Shown one piece after another: positions 54,472-64,000 of a DNA stretch of 64,000 nt. How positions within the stretch are numbered: the stretch's first letter is position 1; each line of letters begins with the position of its first letter. Made by a program: the position numbers and the translations under genes. The DNA is from Serripes groenlandicus (lineage: Eukaryota > Mollusca > Bivalvia > Cardiida > Cardiidae): assembly GCA_031761405.1 (NCBI GenBank), contig JASEVX010000011.1, positions 42,369,876-42,433,875 of the forward strand, read 5' to 3'. The notes under the pieces are model-generated. The model was not told the origin of the DNA. It ran no database searches and saw only the letters and a list, made by a program, of their open reading frames with translations.

Positions 54472-54735
54472 ACAACTTCACATGATGACCCCATTTCTTC
54501 ATGAAACGATATTATTAAAATCTCATTATAAAAAATTCAGTCCTACTTGTTTAATGACAAATAGTTTACTCAACTTTAACCAAATTATTTTTGCATACTA
54601 TCCTAAATGAAGGTCTATCAATTATTAACAAAAACAGAAACAAACTAAAAAACATGAAGATAGAAGTCATTTTGTAAATTATAATTTTATCGATTATATA
54701 TTAAATATTTAAAAGATAACTTCCAGTTTCCATAC
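54472..54735 (+). repeat. Duplicated block A, copy 2 (partner 17580-17838)
   Basis: Direct copy of 17580-17838. Here it is followed within a few bases by block B, with no intervening 1.2 kb. Confidence 0.88.
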
Positions 54736-54742
54736 ATGTGCT

Positions 54743-55096
54743 GTCAGTGTGCGTCTCATGTCGACTACCGACCTACATATACCTGGATATAGCTGTTGCA
54801 GATATTCACGGAGCGGACATTAGAGAACCGTTGAACCTGTTTGGTGAGTTTATGTTATTGTTCGTAAGTATGTAGAAATAAAGCAACACTAGATGCGCTA
54901 ACGAGCGGCTTTTGCTTTGGAAATGATGCATTCTTTTTATATATTATTGTTCATATATTGGTAGAGTCGAAATACATTGTTTTGCAGACTTACTTTTGCG
55001 GAATCAAACAGGTTTATGGTTATCCAAAATCTTATTCGATATTCTTTCACCAACTTTGATTTTTGGGATACAAAATCTGAAAACTTACAAAAACTG
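54743..55096 (+). repeat. Duplicated block B, copy 2 (partner 19056-19408); possible 5' exon
   Basis: Direct copy of 19056-19408, retaining AACCTGTTTG/GTGAGTTTATG (donor-like at 54844). It lies 7.2 kb upstream of the second signal-anchor exon, in the same order as copy 1. Confidence 0.85.
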
Positions 55097-56387
55097 TTAA
55101 TTTTCGGAATTCATAATTTTTTTTTATCGCAGAATGACAGGTTAGGCTCCAAATCACCTCCGTTTGTCCTTAACAGATAACGAAACCTGAGAATTGTTCA
55201 AGTGGGAAGTATCGATCAGCATAAGCATGCAGCGCATTCTAAGAACATAGTATCAGGTCATCAGTTTTAACTAAAAAAACAAAAACAAATATAGAGATAT
55301 AACACCCATTTAAACCAATCTTGTCCGGAACGAAAAGATAAGTTTGTCATTAGGTGTTCTTGTACATGCAATGCTAAATTATGAATATAAAATTTATAAT
55401 TAATAATTAATCTGTTTAAATTTACACTCACAATCAATTATATACATGTGTATCCCTTATATACATTGAATTTTCAATATACATACCTAAATTTAGTATG
55501 TCTTTCTTGTTTTCAGATTTAAGGAGCTGCACTAGTTTAAACACGTTTGGTCTTTACGTATAATATTAACGAATAAATTGTTGTGTTAGATCAGTATAAA
55601 TGTAGGCTTCCAAAATGAAATGAAATTCATCTTCTATCAACTTACGTGAAAAACAAACCCTTTCACAAATTGGCTTACTAATTTGTTTTGCCCATCTTCC
55701 TGTTTCAATAGCTAATCTATGCGATGAGGTTACGCAAACGCGAAAGAGAATTCCGATATTTATTCATAGTTAGCATCCAGACACATATTAGTTCTGTAAG
55801 ATGTTTGATTTATCCTCCCCGTGAGTCTGTTTATTGATTGGTTGAGCTGTGCTGTGAAGCGGGAATTCACATTAGGGCTCAACTATCATATTGATGTAAC
55901 CGTGTTTGATCTTCTTTAAACACAATTATAAATATGTTTTGTATGACGAGACACATGAATTTCGTATAAGCTAAATTCTACTTTTCTACTTGAATTACTA
56001 TCATTATGAGTTGAATATATCTTTTACACTATTACTATTATTAGCTGTAACATACTGCTTTATTATGTCAGGTTGATAACATAAATGTATATACACTTAT
56101 TATGTAACAAGAAACATGTATGTTTACGTTAAGAAATAAAGAGTTTGAATCTTGAAATAATTTAATCTTGAATCTGTTCTGTTTAACCAACTGGAACAGT
56201 CGAACGGGTAATTAGTCACCTTTTCGTCGACTGTCTTTCACAACTTCAATTATTTGATTGGATGATGAAGGCGATGCGTAATTATCCCATGTTTGTGATA
56301 TTTGAACGGGAGATGTTTGTTTGTAAGAGTGTTGCCCTGCGTGTTCGAGCCACAGAGGGCTGATTGCATTTCATTAGCCGTCTTTTT
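55097..56387. other. AT-rich intergenic or intronic DNA
   Basis: No gene or clear repeat recognised. Confidence 0.55.
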
Positions 56388-58451
56388 TAGCTCACCTATG
56401 CAAGGTGAGCTTTTGTGATCACATTTTGTCCGGCGTCCGTCCGTCGTCCATCGTGCGTCGTGCGTCGTCAACATTTGCTCTTGTTAACAGTCTACATGCT
56501 ACATTTTGCATCCAATCTTCATGAAAGTTTATCAGAACATTTATCTCCATCAAATCTTGGACAAGGTCGAAACTGGGCCATATGAGGTCAAAAACTAGGT
56601 CACTAGGTCAAATTGAAGGGAAATCTTATTAACACTCTGGAGGCCACATTTTCAACTTGAGCATATTGAAACTTTATCAGAATGTTTGTCTTGATGATAT
56701 GTAGGTCAATTCGAATATGGGTCTTGTCGGGTCCACAACAACAACAACAACAACAAAATAGGTCACTAAGTCAAATTTAAGGAAAATCTTGTTAACACTC
56801 CAGAGGCCGCAATTTGTGATTCAGCAGTTTTAAATGTTGTCAGAATGTTTGTCTTAAAAATGTCTAGGTCAAGTTCGAATATGTGTCATATTGAGTCAGA
56901 AATAACTGAAGGGAAATCTTGAAAAAACTGAATAACTGAATGATATCTAAGCCAAGTTCGAATATGGGTCACGCCGGGGTCCAAAACTAGGTCACTAGGC
57001 CGAATTGAAAGGTAATCTTGTTAACACTCTGGATACTGCATTTTTAACTTGCGCATGATGAAACTTTATCAGAATGTTTGTATTAAAAATATCTAGGTCA
57101 AGTTCGAATATGTGTCATATTGAGTCAGAAATAATTGAAGGGAAATCTTGATAAAACTGTAGAAGCCACATTTTTTGATTTACCAGCTTAAAATTTGAAC
57201 TGAATAACTGAATGATATCTAAGCCAAGTTCGAATATGGGTCACGCCGGGGTCAAAAACTAGGTCACTAGGCCGAATTGAAAGGTAATCTTGTTAACACT
57301 CTGGATATTGCATTTTTAACTTGCGCATGATGAAACTTTATCAGAATGTTTGTATTAAAAATATCTAGGTCAAGTTCGAATATGTGTCATATTGAGTCAG
57401 AAATAATTGAAGGGAAATCTTGATAACACTGTAGAAGCCACATTTTTTGATTTACCAGCTTAAAATTTGAACTGAATGATATCTAAGCCAAGTTCGAATA
57501 TGGGTCACGCCGGATCAAAAACTAGGTCACTAGGCCGAACTGAAAGGTAATCTTGTTAACACTCTGGATACTGCATTTTTAACTTGCGCATAATGAAACT
57601 TTATCAGAATGTTTGTCTTGATGATATGTCAAGTTATGACATGGGTCAAGTTGGGTCAAACAGTAGGTCACTAGGTTAAATTAGAGGCCGCAATTTTTGT
57701 TTCAGCAGTTTGAAACTTTGTCAGAATGTTTGTCTTAAAGATTTCAAAGGCAAGTACGAATATGGGTCATGCCCCGTTAAAAACTAGGTCACTAGGCCAA
57801 ATTGAAGGAAAACCGGTTAATACTCTGGATACTGCATTTTTAACTTGAGCATGATGAAAATTTATCAGAATGTTTGTCTTGATTATATGTAAGTCAAGTT
57901 ATGACATGGGTAATGTTGGGTAAAACAGTAGGTAATAAGGTCAAATTGAAGGAAAATCTTGTTAACACTCTAGAGGCCGCACTTTTTGCTTCAGAAGTAT
58001 TACATTTTGTCGGAATGTTTGTCTTAAAAACTAGGTCACTAGGTCACTAGGTCAAATTGAAGGGAAATCTTGTTAACCCTGTAGAAGCCGCATTTCTAAC
58101 TTCAACAGCTTGAAATTTGGTCAGAATGTTGAGCTGAATGATATCTAGGTCAAATAAGAATATGGGTATATTGGGTCAGAAACAAGGTCAATAAAGGAAA
58201 ATATTGTTCAAACTCCGGAGGCCGCATTTTTTACTTTGAGCAAGTTGAAACTTTGTCAGAATGTTGTCTTGATGATATCTAGTCCATGTTGGAATATGGG
58301 TCATATCAGGTAAAACAATATAGATCACTAGGCCAAATGAAAAAAAATCTTGTTTAACACTGTGGAGGTTGCATTCAGAATAATTGTATTGATTGAAGTA
58401 CATTGTATAATTAAGATGAGCGATCTAGGGCCATCATTGCCCTCTTGTTTG
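56388..58451 (+). repeat. Complex tandem repeat of bivalve AGGTCACTAGGTCAA type
   Basis: It opens with the hairpin AGCTCACCTATGCAAGGTGAGCT and CGTCCGTCGTCCATCGTGCGTCGTGCGTCGTC, and ends GGGCCATCATTGCCCTCTTGTTT. The interior is ~12 divergent units of about 150 bp carrying CTAGGTCACTAGG, TCTTGTTAACACTCTGGA, TTTATCAGAATGTTTGTCTT and TCAAGTTCGAATATGGGTCA. A ~270-bp pair within it is nearly identical (56939 and about 57200). Repeats of this architecture are, from memory, common in bivalve genomes. Non-coding. Confidence 0.85.
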
Positions 58452-58794
58452 AAAAAAGCATAGGAAATTGATGTAACAAACGGAAAATAGAAAGCAGCAG
58501 ACTTTTATTATACACGAAACGGTTGAAAAAGGTAATTTCTCATTGTGTGTATGACTTGTTTCAGCTTTCGTAAATATTTTATAAATAAAATTTGTGCTAT
58601 GTAACGTCTGATCCTGATCTATACTGTGATTGTATATATGAAGTGTACTAAAGGAAGCCCTACCCTAGTGAACGTAAGACAAGTGTAGACAAAGCTCTGT
58701 ATGTGATTCCATGGTATCTGGTTCAAACACACAACGTTTGAAAGACGTTTAATTAAAACATCTGTGAGAAATGGGCAATGCATGAAGAGCCAAA

Positions 58795-59075
58795 GCAAAT
58801 TGTGCGAACGCGCAGGTTCGTCTAGGTTTATATCGGTTGCAACTGTCCTATGTTTGGTATTCCTCGAGCACGAACCAGACACATGTGATATATCATGGTA
58901 TCATTGTGTTTCATTATATGCTATACCAAATCAAATCAAATTGTGTGAAAGCGCAGGTTGATCTAGGTTTATATTGGTTGCAACCTTTCCATGTTAGGTA
59001 TTTATCGAGCACGAACCAGACACTTGTGATATGTCATGGTATTATTGTGTTTCATTATATGCTATGCCAAAGGAA
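58795..59075 (+). repeat. 141-bp tandem duplication
   Basis: TGTGCGAACGCGCAGGTTCG at 58801 recurs as TGTGTGAAAGCGCAGGTTGA at 58942, and both are followed by TCTAGGTTTATATYGGTTGCAAC, CGAGCACGAACCAGACAC and TCATTATATGCTAT. About 90 percent identity. No function recognised. Confidence 0.9.
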
Positions 59076-59799
59076 AACCAACATGTGACATTGGCGATTA
59101 TTGTGTCTGATCTTGTTCTGCAGAAATTGCCCCAAAGTGACATTCTTTTCACAAAACATATAATACAAGCAGTATTTATTTCGAGCTAACTGCATGGATG
59201 TGTAGACTGATCGATTATGGACACTTGTCACAAAATGCTTGAAGGTTGGCTATTGGAGCACGGGTCAAACAATTTTGAACATTTAAACGACCTCCACATC
59301 TTTATTATCTCAGCTATACTTATTTAATATATTATCACGTATCCACAGTGGGAAATAAGGCCACAACTTGAACGATTTTTTTGAAAAGTGTAGATAAAGA
59401 TCTGTCAAATCATGTATGCGCTCTTATTCCAAATTGAATGATTTTTTTCGGAGATTTCTTTAATGTTGGTCTTCCTGGTGCACCGCTTACATGGGCTCTA
59501 TATCCATATTACTTTATAGACATTGGATACAAATTGGATCCATATTGGTTTGCATATTTTTATATGTGAAAGACAGTGGTAGAGCGTTGGTCTCAAGTAC
59601 CAAAGGTCACGTGCTAAGCCGGCTCTGCATTTATCATTTTCCCACAAAACGGCATGAGTACTATTTAAAAGTTTTAAAGAAGTAGTCAGCAAGCGGAATT
59701 AATATAAGCTGAAAGCTAAAAGCTAAAAGATTGTTTCGCAATTGATGTAAAATTAATAATTTTTAACTAAACACACTTTGTTTTTTGGAGAGACTTCTC
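59076..59799. other. AT-rich intronic or intergenic DNA
   Basis: No gene recognised. A degraded AAAGCTGAAAGCTAAAAGCT-type duplication occurs near 59705-59730. Confidence 0.55.
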
Positions 59800-59804
59800 A
59801 GGAA

Positions 59805-61958
59805 AAGATAGTGTTTTGTTCGTTCAGTGTTTGTATGTAAAATGTCCACGAAAAGATAGTATTTTGTGTGTCCAGTATTTGTATGTAAAATGTCCTCGAA
59901 AAGATAGAAGTGTGTGTGTCCAGTGTTTGTATGTAAACTGTCCACGAAGAGATAGTATTTTATGTATCCTGTGTTTGTATGTAAAATGTCCACGAAAGGA
60001 TAGTTCTTTGTGTTTCCAGTGTTTGTATGTAAAATGTCCACGAAAAGATAGTATTTTATGTGTCCTGTGTTTGTATGTAAAATGTCCACGAAAGGATAGT
60101 TCTTTGTGTGTCCAGTGTTTGTATGTAAAATGTTCACAAAAGGACAGTATGTTTGTGTGTTCAGTGTTTGTATGTAAAATGTCCACAAAACGACAGTATG
60201 TTTGTGTGTTCAGTGTTTGTATGTAAAATGTCCACAAAAGGACAGTATGTTTGTGTGTTCAGTGTTTGTATGTAAAATGTCCACAAAAGGACAGTATGTT
60301 TGTGTGTTCAGTGTTTGTATGTAAAATGTCCACAAAAGGACAGTATGTTTGTGTGTTCAGTGTTTGTATGTAAAATGTCCACAAAAGGACAGTATGTTTG
60401 TGTGTTCAGTGTTTGTATGTAAAATGTTCACAAAAGGACAGTATGTTTGTGTGTTCAGTGTTTGTATGTAAACTGTTCACAAAAGGACAGTATGTTTGTG
60501 TGTTCAGTGTTTGTATGTAAAATGTTCACAAAAGGACAGTATGTTTGTGTGTTCAGTGTTTGTATGTAAACTGTTCACAAAAGGACAGTATGTTTGTGTG
60601 TTCAGTGTTTGTATGTAAACTGTTCACAAAAGGACAGTATGTTTGTGTGTTCAGTGTTTGTATGTAAAATGTTCACAAAAGGACAGTATGTTTGTGTGTT
60701 CAGTGTTTGTATGTAAAATGTTCACAAAAGGACAGTATGTTTGTGTGTTCAGTGTTTGTATGTACAATGTCCACAAAAGGACAGTATGTTTGTGTGTTCA
60801 GTGTTTGTATGTAAAATGTCCACAAAAGGACAGTATGTTTGTGTGTTCAGTGTTTGTATGTAAAATGTCCACAAAAGGACAGTATGTTTGTGTGTTCAGT
60901 GTTTGTATGTAAAATGTTCACAAAAGGACAGTATGTTTGTGTGTTCAGTGTTTGTATGTAAAATGTTCACAAAAGGACAGTATGTTTGTGTGTTCAGTGT
61001 TTGTATGTAAAATGTTCACAAAAGGACAGTATGTTTGTGTGTTCAGTGTTTGTATGTAAAATGTTCACAAAAGGACAGTATGTTTGTGTGTTCAGTGTTT
61101 GTATGTAAAATGTTCACAAAAGGACAGTATGTTTGTGTGTTCAGTGTTTGTATGTAAAATGTTCACAAAAGGACAGTATGTTTGTGTGTTCAGTGTTTGT
61201 ATGTAAAATGTTCACAAAAGGACAGTATGTTTGTGTGTTCAGTGTTTGTATGTAAAATGTCCACAAAAGGACAGTATGTTTGTGTGTTCAGTGTTTGTAT
61301 GTAAACTGTTCACAAAAGGACAGTATGTTTGTGTGTTCAGTGTTTGTATGTAAAATGTCCACAAAAGGACAGTATGTTTGTGTGTTCAGTGTTTGTATGT
61401 AAAATGTTCACAAAAGGACAGTATGTTTGTGTGTTCAGTGTTTGTATGTAAAATGTCCACAAAAGGACAGTATGTTTGTGTGTTCAGTGTTTGTATGTAA
61501 AATGTCAACAAAAGGACAGTATGTTTGTGTGTTCAGTGTTTGTATGTAAAATGTTCACAAAAGGACAGTATGTTTGTGTGTTCAGTGTTTGTATGTAAAA
61601 TGTTCACAAAAGGACAGTATGTTTGTGTGTTCAGTGTTTGTGTGTAAAATGTCCACAAAAGGACAGTATGTTTGTGTGTTCAGTGTTTGTATGTAAAATG
61701 TCCACAAAAGGACAGTATGTTTGTGTGTTCAGTGTTTGTATGTAAAATGTTCACAAAAGGACAGTATGTTTGTGTGTTCAGTGTTTGTATGTAAAATGTC
61801 CACAAAAGGACAGTATGTTTGTGTGTTCAGTGTTTGTATGTAAAATGTTCACAAAAGGACAGTATGTTTGCGTGTTCAGTGTTTGTATGTAAAATGTCCA
61901 CAAAAGGACAGTATGTTTGCGTGTTCAGTGTTTGTATGTAAAATGTTCACAAAAGGAA
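59805..61958 (+). repeat. 49-bp minisatellite, copy 2 (about 44 units)
   Basis: The unit GTTCAGTGTTTGTATGTAAA + ATGTYCACAAAAGGACAGTA + TGTTTGTGT is 49 bp. The first ~7 units match the older consensus shared with 33228-33700 (CCACGAAAAGATAGTATTTT); the remaining ~37 are highly homogeneous, differing mainly at TCCAC/TTCAC and AAAA/AAAC. It immediately precedes the SINE tail and the second signal-anchor exon. Confidence 0.96.
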
Positions 61959-62042
61959 CTGTTGAAATCGACGTTAAACACCATTCAATCTCGGATACTG
62001 AATAACGACTTTGTTTTTGATTTGCGTTTTGTTTCTTAATAG

Positions 62043-62157
62043 GTTATTCAGTGTATATGAAACAAGACCATGAGGGTTACCAAATGCCGCCTCCTGTTTG
62101 CATTGTTAGTTATTTGTCGTATGGTACCACTATTCTTCGATGTACGTTTTGATAAAG
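62043..62157 (+). CDS. Second sulfotransferase signal-anchor exon (paralogue, CDS from 62070)
   Basis: It is about 95 percent identical to 34050-34164, with an intact acceptor (TTTTGTTTCTTAATAG), ATG at 62070 and donor AAAG/GTACGT at 62158. It encodes MRVTKCRLLFALLVICRMV then PLFFDVRFDK, ending in the same phase. Differences include Leu-to-Arg in the middle of the hydrophobic segment. The flanking intron is also alignable to GTGTCGGTAGGCACG. The catalytic exon is not present before position 64000; with a first intron of 6.7 kb in the sister gene it would be expected outside the window. It could be an expressed paralogue or a broken partial duplicate. Confidence 0.55.
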
Positions 62158-62530
62158 GTACGTAATCATCACTCCATTTTTAACGAATTATTTGTTCTAA
62201 AAAAAATATATGATTTTTTGTTTTTAGTACGTGATTTACCCTTTGACCTTCGGCGGCGTTTTGTTGAATTACACCTTTGCTGAAAAATGTCCTAGTAATT
62301 TCCCGATATTTTATCACTTTGATGTGTTATTTCAATTAAGAGAACTCATATGTATACTATCGAATCAACACAGAGAATCAATTCCTATTAAGAAAATAAC
62401 AGTAAAAGCATATATTTCATGTGTCGGTAGGCACGTATGAATTCGGAGTTTTAGCCCAATTGACTAGTGACGTAGAAATCACGATCGTTGATTATATTCG
62501 CGGTCGAATCATTTACCCTTACACCGTATG
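62158..62530 (+). repeat. Duplicated intron segment, copy 2
   Basis: It aligns with 34165-34345 and, after the gap filled there by element R2, with about 36088-36150 (CGATCGTTGATTATA..TTTACCCTTACAC). It also holds an extra ~90 bases (62200-62300) absent from copy 1. The paralogue comparison ends near 62538. Confidence 0.8.
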
Positions 62531-62551
62531 TAATTAACCTAGTCCAGGTTT

Positions 62552-62600
62552 CTGTACTAGGAATGCGATTTTTATTTTGACTGTTCGCATCCTAGTACAG
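62552..62600. repeat. Short hairpin
   Basis: CTGTACTAGGAATGCGA and TCGCATCCTAGTACAG form a 16-bp stem with one bulge around a 16-base T-rich loop. It lies just past the end of the duplicated intron segment. Confidence 0.75.
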
Positions 62601-62989
62601 GTGCCATCACCAAAAAAATATGAGACATTTGCGCACGGATTTTGTGCGCACTTTTAACGGTCGAGTTCTTCCTTACTTTACATCGAAATGACAAAGCAAA
62701 CTTACCGATCGATAGATTATTCAATAATATATCCAAATAAGTTAATATATGTCCATCTGGCTGTCTGAATATAAGAAAAAAATCTAATTTGAAAACAGCA
62801 GCCCTAAACCTGTTTAAATGTTGCTTCCATAATGACCGAGTAATCCAAATCGGTAGGTCAGGTGATCACGAGAATCCTATAAATAGAATAGAGGTATAGT
62901 TACACTATATTGAATGATGTACGCGTACTTTTAATTTAATTGAGCAAATACGTATTTCGCATTCTTTTCGGTTCTTTTCTATATTGTTA
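62601..62989. other. AT-rich DNA
   Basis: No gene or repeat recognised. Confidence 0.55.

Positions 62990-64000
<1,011 letters not shown>

Noticed and set aside
59763..60912. Frames of 89-141 codons on both strands with Cys-Val-Gln-Cys-Leu or His-Thr-Asn-Thr repeats
   Set aside because: Products of the 49-bp minisatellite; the same peptide cycles through three frames.

Overview
This is an AT-rich, repeat-dominated stretch of eukaryotic (metazoan) nuclear DNA, most likely from a bivalve mollusc. The evidence is a spliced gene with canonical GT/AG introns, several tRNA-derived SINE families with target-site duplications, MITE-like inverted-repeat elements, long minisatellites, a FLYWCH/MULE-type transposase, Crypton-like recombinase exons, a LINE ORF1 with a 2A-like motif, and a 2-kb complex repeat starting AGCTCACC..GGTGAGCT of a kind I associate with bivalve genomes. 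The assignment to bivalves rests on recognising repeat style, not on a search.

The only convincing host gene is a Golgi-type carbohydrate sulfotransferase (Sulfotransfer_2 family) on the + strand. Its main exon is 40891-42023. A short upstream exon at 34050-34164 supplies the start codon and a signal-anchor segment, and the splice phases agree exactly, giving a predicted 406-residue type II membrane protein with a 6.7-kb intron. A second copy of the signal-anchor exon lies at 62043-62157. Flanking blocks are duplicated in the same order (17.6-19.4 kb, 33.2-34.3 kb and 36.1 kb against 54.5-55.1, 59.8-62.4 and 62.5 kb). The window therefore appears to hold one sulfotransferase gene and the 5' half of a tandem paralogue whose catalytic exon should lie past the right edge.

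Layout: 0-7 kb, many copies of a short MITE carrying a GCAGCAGACGAC motif, one split by a SINE. 7-9.5 kb, two interspersed elements with inverted partners at 17 kb and 34-36 kb. 12-13.5 kb, a MULE transposase-domain gene on the minus strand. 15.5-24 kb, SINEs, a ~150-bp tandem repeat and the first duplicated block. 24.8-27.8 kb, a 2.4-kb near-perfect palindrome built from a repeated Crypton-like 5' exon and nested hairpins. 29.4-31.1 kb, an 11/15-bp satellite. 31.3-33.2 kb, a LINE ORF1 with a 2A-like motif, interrupted by a 1.3-kb foldback element with a 6-bp target duplication. 33.2-42.0 kb, the sulfotransferase gene, with a 49-bp minisatellite, MITE and SINE insertions around and inside its intron. 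44.2-48.5 kb, about 150 copies of a 28-bp unit derived from the A-box half of a tRNA-type SINE. 49.7-51.8 kb, a 41-bp satellite with a 660-bp higher-order period. 51.8-53.2 kb, two inverted-repeat elements. 54.5-62.5 kb, the second paralogue block with a 49-bp array expanded to about 44 units. 63-64 kb, a CT/CTGT microsatellite running off the edge.

Most long open frames here are satellite artefacts (unit lengths without stops) and are not reported as genes. Coordinates of repeat edges are read by eye and may be off by a few bases.
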